64,000 nucleotides of DNA from Acidobacteria bacterium 28-1 (GTDB taxonomy: Bacteria; Acidobacteriota; Blastocatellia; Pyrinomonadales; Pyrinomonadaceae): assembly GCA_002050365.1 (NCBI GenBank), contig MWYZ01000080.1:1-64000 (forward strand), read 5' to 3'. The notes below the pieces were generated by a model. The model saw nothing but the letters and a program-made list of their open reading frames with translations, was not told the DNA's origin and did not search any database. A program made the position numbers and the translations under genes. The stretch's first letter is position 1, and each line of letters opens with the position of its first letter. Below are positions 56,211-64,000 of the stretch, piece by piece.

Positions 56211-56705
56211 ATGAAGATGAAATATATCACAGCCGCTTTTGCTTTCGCCGTAACTTTTGGTTTTTCCGTTTTGGTTATTGGAATCCCGCAGGAAAATTAC
56301 GCAATCCGATTTTTTGCGATTCGAGCAGACAACGAAACGGGACGGCAGATTTCTTTTCTCCTGCAACGAGACGACGATAACGGTCGTGAGATGGACGCGA
56401 ATTTTAAGTTTGCACCTTCGCCCGCCCGATTCGCTGAAGCAGTCAACCAATACGTCAATGATTCCGAAAAAATTGACGACGCAAACTTGCCGCTGGATTT
56501 CAGAAACGTCTGGCTCGAACATCTGAAAGCGTGGCGGGCGCAAGCCGATTTTCTGAAACAAAGTAATCTTTCAGACGAAAAAATAACGGAAGCGGAATTT
56601 CTTCAAACGTATCGCTATCAAAATGCAGAGATAAGAAGAACCTGGTTTGACGTTTTGGACGTTGCCAGAGACTACGGCGCGGTTATTCCTCGCAATGCGT
56701 ATTAA
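56211..56705 (+). CDS. Hypothetical secreted/anchored protein
   Basis: MKMKYITAAFAFAVTFGFSVLVIGIPQENYAIRF...; 164 aa. Confidence 0.6.
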   Translation: MKMKYITAAFAFAVTFGFSVLVIGIPQENYAIRFFAIRADNETGRQISFLLQRDDDNGREMDANFKFAPSPARFAEAVNQYVNDSEKIDDANLPLDFRNVWLEHLKAWRAQADFLKQSNLSDEKITEAEFLQTYRYQNAEIRRTWFDVLDVARDYGAVIPRNAY

Positions 56706-56718
56706 AAATAACCGGAAC

Positions 56719-57207
56719 TTAATTTTTCCGATTGTTTTTCCCCAGCAAAATTACTGCTTCTGCTTTAATTGCCTCGCGTCTGCCAACTGCGTCAACCTTT
56801 TCTCCCGTTTTAGCCTTTACGCTCACGCAGTCAATTTCAATCTCCAAGTTTCGCGCCAGATTCTCGCGCATTTTATCAATGTGTGGACGGAGTTTCGGCT
56901 TTTCCAGATTGATAATCGAATCAACATTGACGACCGAGAAACCTTTTTCTTTCATCAAGCGCACAGCTTCCGCGAGAAAAACTAAACTGTCGGCGTTTTT
57001 CCATTTCTCGTCAGTATCGGAAAAATGCGAGCCAATGTCGCCCAACGCCAATGCGCCGAAAATCGCGTCGGTTACGGCGTGAAGAAGCGTGTCCGCGTCG
57101 GAATGTCCGACCGCGCCGAAATCAGATTCGATTCGCAAGCCGCCTAAAATTAACGGTTTATCCGCTTCGAGCCGATGAGTGTCGCTGCCGAATCCGATGC
57201 GAAACAT
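56719..57207 (-). CDS. ispF: 2-C-methyl-D-erythritol 2,4-cyclodiphosphate synthase
   Basis: MFRIGFGSDTHRLEADKPLILGGLRIESDFGAVGHSDADTLLHAVTDAIFGALALGDIGSHFSDTD. Confidence 0.97.
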   Translation of the reverse strand: MFRIGFGSDTHRLEADKPLILGGLRIESDFGAVGHSDADTLLHAVTDAIFGALALGDIGSHFSDTDEKWKNADSLVFLAEAVRLMKEKGFSVVNVDSIINLEKPKLRPHIDKMRENLARNLEIEIDCVSVKAKTGEKVDAVGRREAIKAEAVILLGKNNRKN

Positions 57208-57252
57208 AAATTTTTAGCGTTAGATATATTCGGAAGGAGTAAGAATAAAATT

Positions 57253-57546
57253 TCAAATAAAGTTCTTCTGAAGCCCTTGCACTTCCTTCGACCAAGCCGA
57301 AACTTCTTCGCGCAAAATTTTGACATCGGCGCGAACATTATAAGCGAGATTTAAACTTTCGTGAGACATCGCTTGCAGGCGGTCAATTCGCGCATCGAAG
57401 CTCATCATTTCCAGACGCATATCTTCAAATTTAGCGTTCATTTCTTGTCGCAACTCGACAAATTGTTTGCTTGTTTCTTGCTGCAAATTATTGATTGCGT
57501 CAAGCACCGTTTGTAAATTCGGTAGGGTATCTTCTTCAGAGTCCAT
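57253..57546 (-). CDS. Small coiled-coil hypothetical protein
   Basis: NLQTVLDAINNLQQETSKQFVELRQEMNAKFEDMRLEMMSFDARIDRLQ. Confidence 0.6.
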   Translation of the reverse strand: MDSEEDTLPNLQTVLDAINNLQQETSKQFVELRQEMNAKFEDMRLEMMSFDARIDRLQAMSHESLNLAYNVRADVKILREEVSAWSKEVQGLQKNFI

Positions 57547-57606
57547 AATAATTTTACCTTGCCCGCATTATAGCAAAATCCATTAAAAGAAAACACGAAT
57601 TTCCGC

Positions 57607-58284
57607 TTAAAATTGTTGCAGCAAAATTTCCGCTAAAATAAAATCTTCGGGCGCGGTAATTTTGATATTCTTCGCGCTTCCTTCGACCGTTGCGACTTTA
57701 TAACCTAATTTCTCGACTAAGAAACATTCGTCGGTCGCTGTTTCACTCACATCGCTTTGGGCAAACGCTCGTTGCAAAATGTCGAACTGAAACGCTTGCG
57801 GAGTCAAAGCGCGTCTTAATTGTTTGCGGTCAATTGTGCCGACGATTTTGCCGTCGCAGATTTCCTTTATCGTATCCGTAACCGCCGCGACCAAACAAGC
57901 CGCGCCGGTTTCCCGCGCTTGTTCGATTGTTCGAGAAATTTCTTCGCTCGAAACCAGCGGACGTGCGCCGTCGTGAATGGCAACGATTTCCGTTCGTTTA
58001 GAGTCAATTGAGTTTAATCCATTGAAAACCGATTCGGTTCGTGTTTGTCCGCCCGCAATTGTTTTCGCAAGTTTTTTCAGATTAAATTTTTCGGCTGTTT
58101 TTTTAAAATTTTCGATTTCTTTAAAAGGCAAGACGAGAACGATTTCGTCAATCGACGGACAAGATTCAAAACGCTCTAAGGTATGAATGATAAGCGGTTT
58201 TCCGAGAATTTCGAGAAACTGTTTGAGTTTCTCTGCTCCGAAGCGCGTGCCGCTGCCGGCGGCGACAATAATGGCTATGTTCAT
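57607..58284 (-). CDS. ispD: 2-C-methyl-D-erythritol 4-phosphate cytidylyltransferase
   Basis: MNIAIIVAAGSGTRFGAEKLKQFLEILGKPLIIHTLERFES...IHDGARPLVSSEEI. Confidence 0.96.
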   Translation of the reverse strand: MNIAIIVAAGSGTRFGAEKLKQFLEILGKPLIIHTLERFESCPSIDEIVLVLPFKEIENFKKTAEKFNLKKLAKTIAGGQTRTESVFNGLNSIDSKRTEIVAIHDGARPLVSSEEISRTIEQARETGAACLVAAVTDTIKEICDGKIVGTIDRKQLRRALTPQAFQFDILQRAFAQSDVSETATDECFLVEKLGYKVATVEGSAKNIKITAPEDFILAEILLQQF

Positions 58285-58359
58285 AATGGTAAATGGTAAA
58301 TGGTAAATGGTAAATGTAAAAACATTCTTTGATTTACCATTTACCATTTACCATTTACC
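58285..58359. repeat. 7-nt-period inverted repeat (GGTAAAT)x4 ... (ATTTACC)x4 filling the ispD/PIN-TRAM gap
   Basis: ATGGTAAATGGTAAATGGTAAATGGTAAATG ... ATTTACCATTTACCATTTACCATTTACC. Confidence 0.95.
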
Positions 58360-58360
58360 G

Positions 58361-59509
58361 CTATTCAAGTTCTTCAATAGTCGTCGTCTGCCGCAATTCG
58401 CGAGTTGCTTTGCGAAACCCGGTCGAGCGCGATTCGTGGATGTTGTTTGAAGTTTCGTAATTTTCTTCTCTCTCCTTTTCTTCCCAAAGTCGTCCGAAAA
58501 TCATTTTGCCCGCCGTCGTTTGCAGAACGCTGGTAACGGCAACGTCCGCCGTTTTGCCGATTAAACGCCTGGCGTTATCAACGACAACCATTGTGCCGTC
58601 ATCCAAATAAGCTACGCCTTGATTGTATTCTTTGCCTTCTTTCAAAATGAAAACGCGCATCGCTTCGCCAGGCAAAACCACAGGTTTTAAGGCATTGGCG
58701 AGTTCGTTAATATTCAGAACGCTCACGCCGCGCAGTTGCGAAACTTTATTGAGATTAAAATCATTGGTTACAATTACGGCTTCGAGTTGCGTGCCTAGTT
58801 CGATAAGTTTCAAGTCAACTTCTTTAACTGCCGGGAAATCGGTTTCGACAATTTGAATATCAATCTGGCTGTTATTCCGAAGCCGCTGCAGCATATCGAG
58901 TCCGCGCCGTCCGCGTTGGCGTTTGCTTGAGTCGGGCGAATCGGCGACTTGTTGCAATTCGGTCAAAATAAATTGCGGGATAATTAAAGTTCCGCCTAAA
59001 AATCCGGTTTCCGCAACATCGGCGATGCGACCATCAATAATCACGGAAGTATCGAGAATTTTATAATCGCGCTTCGGCAAGTTTTTATCGCTGAAAAGTC
59101 CGCCGAGAACCGACAAATCGATAAATTCGCCTTTCGCCGCCCCGACCATCAAACCGATGTAACCCATAAAAAACGCAAGTGAAATCGTAAGAAAAGTCTG
59201 CATCTGAGCGGGAACGGCTTCGACCTTTTGAATGGAAATCAGAATGCCGATAAGAAATGCGCCGAGAATGCCGAGAATCGAACCGATTGCCGCGCCGATA
59301 AGCGTTTTCAGAGTGGCGCGTCGCGTCCGCATCTCGAAACCGATGATTATCAAAGCGATAATCGCGCCGAAACCCGCCGAAAGAATGCGCCGCGATTCTT
59401 CGCTCAGGTCGCCGAATCTTTGCGTGACGGCAAACGGAATCAGAATATAACCAGCCGACGCGAGAAGCAGTATAAATCCTATTCTAATTATGAGAATATC
59501 CAATTTCAT
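58361..59509 (-). CDS. PIN/TRAM domain membrane protein (YacL-like)
   Basis: KILDTSVIIDGRIADVAETGFLGGTLIIPQFILTELQQVADSPDSSKRQRGRRGLDMLQRL. Confidence 0.94.
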   Translation of the reverse strand: MKLDILIIRIGFILLLASAGYILIPFAVTQRFGDLSEESRRILSAGFGAIIALIIIGFEMRTRRATLKTLIGAAIGSILGILGAFLIGILISIQKVEAVPAQMQTFLTISLAFFMGYIGLMVGAAKGEFIDLSVLGGLFSDKNLPKRDYKILDTSVIIDGRIADVAETGFLGGTLIIPQFILTELQQVADSPDSSKRQRGRRGLDMLQRLRNNSQIDIQIVETDFPAVKEVDLKLIELGTQLEAVIVTNDFNLNKVSQLRGVSVLNINELANALKPVVLPGEAMRVFILKEGKEYNQGVAYLDDGTMVVVDNARRLIGKTADVAVTSVLQTTAGKMIFGRLWEEKEREENYETSNNIHESRSTGFRKATRELRQTTTIEELE

Positions 59510-59592
59510 TGCTGCAAGATTTTATCACGAAATTTATTTAACTGATAATTTAAATTGACGGCTCGAACAATCAATCGTCGTTTATTCAATCA

Positions 59593-59691
59593 TCAAAATT
59601 TACCCGTTCCGCCCGACCGTCCGATTGGATTTCCGCCGTGGGTGATAAGTGCAACCTTTTCGGCAAAAGCGTGAACTGAATAAGTCGGCAT
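59593..59691 (-). pseudogene. 32-aa SDR-like N-terminal fragment
   Basis: MPTYSVHAFAEKVALITHGGNPIGRSGGTGKF resembles a Rossmann TGxxxGIG start. Confidence 0.4.
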
Positions 59692-59756
59692 AATTTTTAT
59701 GAACAAAAATAGCGTGAAAGACAGTGAGAGTTTTAATTTTTATATTCGCTGTAAAT

Positions 59757-61340
59757 TTATTTTTCGGTTGCAAATTCGTTCTCGAAGTTTATTTTTTCGC
59801 TCCGGAAGATTTCCGCCCCCGATTTTTGTATCGAATGCACGTCCCATTTTTCATCGCGCCGGTCGGGGAAATCCGTGCGGAAATGTCCGCCGCGCGATTC
59901 TTCACGCCACAACGCTGCCGTTGCCACCAGTTTTGCCAAAGTTACGAAATTACGCGAGGACCTGCCGAGATTAGCCTTAGAAATTTGTTCAAATTCCTGA
60001 AGTGCGCGTTTCAAACCCGGCTCATCGCGCAGAATCCCGACTCGCTCCCACATTACGCGCTTGACGCGCTTTCGCACGGCGGTCGAAATTCCAGATTCCA
60101 GATTCCAGATTCCAGATTGTGAATCCGATTTTGAATTTTGAATTTTGAATTTTGAATTCTCCAATGCGGCTTCGCCTGCTCGCGCACCAAAAACCAAGCC
60201 TTCGAGAAGCGAGTTTGAAGCCAAGCGGTTTGCACCATGGACGCCCGTGCAGGCGACTTCGCCCGCTGCGTAAAGTCCTGCAATCGTTGTGCGTCCGTGC
60301 AAATCGGTGCGAATGCCGCCCATACAGTAATGCGAAGCGGGCGACACGGGAAGCATATCCGTGGCGATATTTAAATTATAAAACTTGCACGTTTCGTAGA
60401 TTTTCGGAAAGCGATTTTTTAAAAATTCTTCCGTATGTGCGGTCATATCGAGAAAAACCGTTCGAGTTCCCGTGCGGCGCATTTCCGCCACGATTGAACG
60501 ACTGACGACATCGCGCGGCGCGAGTTCGAGTTTTTCATCATAACGCGACATAAAGCGTTCGCCTGAAGCGTTTCGCAAAATTCCACCTTCGCCGCGCATC
60601 GCTTCCGACAACAAAAATCTCGGTGCGTTTTCCAAATTCAAAGCCGTCGGATGAAACTGTATAAATTCCATATCCGCCATTTCTGCGCCTGCAAAATATG
60701 CCATCGCCATTCCGTCGCCGGTGGCGACCGGCGGATTTGTCGTGTGCAGAAATAATTGTCCCGCGCCGCCCGTGCAAAGAATTACGGCGCGGGCGTAAAT
60801 TTCTCGCGGCGCACGCAAGATAGGGTCGAGAAAGCGAACGCCGACGCATCGTCCGTCCTGCACAATCAAACTTTCCGTATTGGCAAACGGCATCAACAGA
60901 ATCATTTTTTCCTGCCGTGCGCGGGCAATTAAAGCGCGGACGATTTCCTTGCCCGTCGAATCGCCGTGCGCGTGCAGAATTCGTCGGCGCGAATGCGCGG
61001 CTTCTTTTGTGAAAACAAGCCGCCCGCCTTCGCGGTCAAACTCAGTTCCCCATTCGATAAGTTGCTGAATATATTTTGTGCCTTCGACGACAAGCGTTTC
61101 GACCGCTTTTTCATCACACAAACCCGCGCCCGCGTAAAGCGTGTCTTCTTCGTGAAGTTCCGCGTTGTCGTCGTCCGAAAGAACCACGGCGACACCGCCT
61201 TGCGCGTATTCGGTGTTCGACTCACTCGTCTTATCTTTGGTTAAAACCGTAACCCGCGCACCTGTTTGGGCGAGTTCAATCGAAGCGCGAAGCCCGGCGA
61301 CTCCGCTTCCGATGACGATAAAATCAGTTTCCAGCGACAT
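59757..61340 (-). CDS. nadB: L-aspartate oxidase
   Basis: DFIVIGSGVAGLRASIELAQTGARVTVLTKDKTSESNTEYAQGGVAVVL...SHYCMGGIRTDLHGRTTIAGLYAAGEVACTGVHGANRLASNSLLEGLVFGARAGE. Confidence 0.97.
   Translation of the reverse strand: MSLETDFIVIGSGVAGLRASIELAQTGARVTVLTKDKTSESNTEYAQGGVAVVLSDDDNAELHEEDTLYAGAGLCDEKAVETLVVEGTKYIQQLIEWGTEFDREGGRLVFTKEAAHSRRRILHAHGDSTGKEIVRALIARARQEKMILLMPFANTESLIVQDGRCVGVRFLDPILRAPREIYARAVILCTGGAGQLFLHTTNPPVATGDGMAMAYFAGAEMADMEFIQFHPTALNLENAPRFLLSEAMRGEGGILRNASGERFMSRYDEKLELAPRDVVSRSIVAEMRRTGTRTVFLDMTAHTEEFLKNRFPKIYETCKFYNLNIATDMLPVSPASHYCMGGIRTDLHGRTTIAGLYAAGEVACTGVHGANRLASNSLLEGLVFGARAGEAALENSKFKIQNSKSDSQSGIWNLESGISTAVRKRVKRVMWERVGILRDEPGLKRALQEFEQISKANLGRSSRNFVTLAKLVATAALWREESRGGHFRTDFPDRRDEKWDVHSIQKSGAEIFRSEKINFENEFATEK
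60087..60160. repeat. Two in-ORF heptamer arrays in nadB: (ATTCCAG)x4 and (TTTTGAA)x4
   Basis: ATTCCAGATTCCAGATTCCAGATTCCAGATT then TTTTGAATTTTGAATTTTGAATTTTGAA; in-frame peptide NSKFKIQNSKSDSQSGIWNLESGI. Confidence 0.96.
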
Positions 61341-61493
61341 TACGAAACTTTAGCAAATCTCGAAGTTTAAAGTCTAAAGTTCAATGTCGAAACCATCTGT
61401 GTTTGTTTGCGTTTGAATAAAAATTAATTTTTATACTTGACAACTACGAAAAGTTTCGTATAAAGTCTAAATCGAAGTTTATCGTAAAAGAAA

Positions 61494-61883
61494 ATGGCAA
61501 AACAAAACCAACCAACCCAAGCCGAACTAGAAATCCTCTGCGTAATTTGGGAGCGCGAAACGGCGACCGTCCGCGAAATTTTTGAAGTTATCAATCGGCG
61601 AAAACCGACGATTTACACAACCGTTTTAAAGCTGCTGCAGATTATGGACGAGAAAGGACTTGTCGAGCGCGACCGGACAAATCGAGCGCACGTTTATCGC
61701 GCGAAAATCAAGCAAAGCGATACGGGCAAACAAATGTTAAGAGACGTTGTGCAAAAGGTTTTTGGCGGCTCGGCGTTAAAATTAGTGCAGCAGGTTTTGG
61801 AAACGGAAACGACATCGGCAGAAGATTTGCGCGAGATTCGCAAAATGATTCGGGAAGCCGAAAAGAAGGGAGAATCAAAATGA
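61494..61883 (+). CDS. BlaI/MecI/CopY family transcriptional repressor
   Basis: PTQAELEILCVIWERETATVREIFEVINRRKPTIYTTVLKLLQIMDEKGLVERDRTNRAHVY. Confidence 0.95.
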   Translation: MAKQNQPTQAELEILCVIWERETATVREIFEVINRRKPTIYTTVLKLLQIMDEKGLVERDRTNRAHVYRAKIKQSDTGKQMLRDVVQKVFGGSALKLVQQVLETETTSAEDLREIRKMIREAEKKGESK

Positions 61884-63913
61884 TTTTAGAAAATTTAGCC
61901 GATTCACAGTTGATTGAAAATCTCGGTTGGACGCTTCTGCATTCCGTTTGGCAAATTGCATTCGTCGCGTTGTGGCTTTTTTTAGCGTTGCGCGCTTTCG
62001 CCAAATCTTCGGCAAACTCGCGTTATCTGGTTTCACTTTTCGCGCTTGGTTTAGCATTTCTTATTCCGCTGACAACTTTTGTTTGGCTGTCGCAAAATTC
62101 GGCGAATGTGAGACACGGCTTTATAAATACCGACACTAAAAACGCGGTGACCATTAACGAAACATTTCAGCCAACGGAAGATGTTCCGCCGCTTAAAAAC
62201 ATAAGGAGCGCAAACTCGGCAAGTGAGAATTTTTTTATTTCCGTAGAAAATTTGCAAACCGGTTTTACGGAAAACTTCTCTGCTCTTTCGCCGATTTTGG
62301 TTGGTTTGTGGTTTTTGGGAATTATACTTTTCGCCATTCGTTTGTTTGGCGGAATCTGGCAGCTTCACATTTATAAAACACGCGAAAATTCATCGCCAAA
62401 CGAAAATTGGCAAGCGAAATTCGCAGATTTGGGCGAGCGATTAAAAATTAAACAGCGAGTTAAACTCTTACAATCAAAAATCGTCGAAACACCAATGGTT
62501 ATCGGCTGGCTCAAGCCTGTAATATTAGTTCCGACGAGCGTTTTTCTCGGTATAAACCCGCAGGAACTCGAAGCGATCCTCGCGCATGAACTCGAGCATA
62601 TTCGCCGCTACGATTATCTCGTTAATTTCGCCCAAAATTTTGTCGAGATTATGTTTTTCTATCATCCTGCGGTGTGGTGGATTTCCGCCAACATCAGACG
62701 TGAGCGCGAATGCGCGTGTGATGACGCGGTAGTGCGGACGCTGGAAAATTCGCAAATTGTCTATGCCAATGCGTTGGCTAATCTTGAGGAATTTCGCCAC
62801 TCGGCGAAACAAACCGCGTCGCCTGTTTTGGTGGCGGCAAACGGAGGTAAATTAATGAAACGAATTGAAAGAATAATAAACAATAAAAACGCCAAGATAA
62901 GCGCAAACGGAAATTCACTTTGGTCGGCGAGTTTGGCTTGCGGGCTTATCTTGGCACTCGTGTTAGGTATATTTTCGGCGATGCAGCAGTCATCTGTCAA
63001 TGCCCAAACGAAAATAAACGACGTGAAAGGGCGAAAGATGGCAGTCGGTTTTGTCTCGATTCCGCCCGTTGACCGAATGGAAAATCCGCCGAAAGACGCG
63101 GACGCGACAGCGCGACTTTTAATTGAAAAACTAAAAGCGCACCAAGTTCCGGCAATCGGATTCGTGCATGGTCAAATGATTTCCGACGGAGAAAAAATGT
63201 ATCCGGTGCGGGCGGAAATCGTGCGAACCTGGCGCGATGCCGGATTTGAAATCGGCATCGGCGGCTATAAACACATCTGGTTTTACGACACGCCGTTTGA
63301 CGAATACGTCGCCAACGCCGAGAAAAACGAGCGCATCACAAAGCAGATTTTGGCTGAGAAAAATTTGCCGCTGCGTTATTTCAGTTATCCCTTTTTAAAT
63401 AATGGAAAAACGACTGAAGATAAAAATCGTTTTGAAAATTGGCTGACGACGCGCAGTTTGCGCTCGGTCAAATACACTTTCGACAATCAGGAATGGATGT
63501 ATTCGTTCGCCTACGACGCGGCGCGAAAGGATAACGACGTGAACACGATGAAGGAAATCCGCGTTGAATATCTCGATTACATGACGAAAATGACCGAGCA
63601 TTATGAAGCATATTCGCAAGAGATGTTCGGACGCGACATCGCTCAAACTTTAGTGTTAACGCCGAGCCGTTTAGTTACCGACACGGCTGATGAATTTTTT
63701 GGATTTTTGGCGAAACGCGGCTACAAATTCGTTTTGATGGACGAAGCGCAGTCGGATGAAGCATATCAAACAAAAGAAGCGTTAGTTGACAGCAAATCGG
63801 GAATTTCTTGGTTTGAACGCTGGCAGATGGCGCAAGGCAAAAAATTGCTCGACGAGCCGAAAGTCAGCAAAACGGTGTGGCGAATCTGGCAGGAAATGAA
63901 AGACAAAAAGTAA
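61880..63913 (+). CDS. M56 (BlaR1-like) membrane metallopeptidase fused to a polysaccharide deacetylase-like domain
   Basis: AILAHELEHIRRYDYLVNFAQN...HPAVWWISANIRRERECACDD; C-terminal ATARLLIEKLKAHQVPAIGFVHGQMI...IVRTWRDAGFEIGIGGYKH...RYFSYPF. Confidence 0.88.
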   Translation: MILENLADSQLIENLGWTLLHSVWQIAFVALWLFLALRAFAKSSANSRYLVSLFALGLAFLIPLTTFVWLSQNSANVRHGFINTDTKNAVTINETFQPTEDVPPLKNIRSANSASENFFISVENLQTGFTENFSALSPILVGLWFLGIILFAIRLFGGIWQLHIYKTRENSSPNENWQAKFADLGERLKIKQRVKLLQSKIVETPMVIGWLKPVILVPTSVFLGINPQELEAILAHELEHIRRYDYLVNFAQNFVEIMFFYHPAVWWISANIRRERECACDDAVVRTLENSQIVYANALANLEEFRHSAKQTASPVLVAANGGKLMKRIERIINNKNAKISANGNSLWSASLACGLILALVLGIFSAMQQSSVNAQTKINDVKGRKMAVGFVSIPPVDRMENPPKDADATARLLIEKLKAHQVPAIGFVHGQMISDGEKMYPVRAEIVRTWRDAGFEIGIGGYKHIWFYDTPFDEYVANAEKNERITKQILAEKNLPLRYFSYPFLNNGKTTEDKNRFENWLTTRSLRSVKYTFDNQEWMYSFAYDAARKDNDVNTMKEIRVEYLDYMTKMTEHYEAYSQEMFGRDIAQTLVLTPSRLVTDTADEFFGFLAKRGYKFVLMDEAQSDEAYQTKEALVDSKSGISWFERWQMAQGKKLLDEPKVSKTVWRIWQEMKDKK

Positions 63914-63999
63914 AAAGTAAAAAGGCAAAAGTTAAACAAAGTCGTCAGTTATTAATTTGAAAGTTTATAACTGACGACTATTTACTTTTTACTTTCGCC
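63905..63999. repeat. 7-nt-period inverted repeat (AAAAAGT family) at the window end
   Basis: AAAAAGTAAAAAGTAAAAAGG ... TTTACTTTTTACTTT; inner GTCGTCAGTTAT / ATAACTGACGAC. Confidence 0.85.
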
Positions 64000-64000
64000 G

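Noticed and set aside
57607-58347. Longer IspD start (MVNGKSKNVFTFTIYHLPFTI...)
   Set aside because: The extra N-terminus is translation of the GGTAAAT repeat; MNIAIIVAAGSGTR is the normal IspD start.
58285-58359. Possible CRISPR-like array from regularly repeated short units
   Set aside because: Units are 7 nt with no spacers and are arranged as inverted arms, so this is tandem heptamer repeat, not CRISPR.

Overview
This 64 kb window is a continuous, gene-dense bacterial chromosome segment. The gene content and style suggest Acidobacteriota/Blastocatellia, but that is inference only. Most of it is housekeeping: rex, ruvA, ruvB, gyrA, nrdR, an ECF sigma/anti-sigma pair, purA, glgA, rho, engB, glnE, dus, coaD, deoA-type phosphorylase, ispF, ispD, nadB and blaI/M56. 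I saw no rRNA, tRNA or CRISPR array. The most notable points are: (1) a bacterial microcompartment (BMC) shell cluster at the left end, with three EutN/CcmL pentamer genes, one BMC-H gene, a class II aldolase with a probable encapsulation peptide, a Cys-motif-tailed small protein, and rex upstream; (2) gyrA with two in-frame LAGLIDADG inteins, both 437 aa by my boundaries, the first with non-canonical splicing residues; (3) a set of locus-specific 7-nt-period repeats, usually arranged as inverted pairs, that abut gene ends, supply start and stop codons, and run in frame through nadB, the thymidine phosphorylase gene and a BMC-cluster gene; (4) xisH/xisI inserted between ruvA and ruvB, with a frameshift in xisH; (5) a Doc-type toxin-antitoxin pair inside a nucleoside ABC/phosphorylase cluster; (6) an M56 (BlaR1-like) peptidase fused to a degenerate polysaccharide-deacetylase-like domain. 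All family names come from reading the translations; no database search was run.
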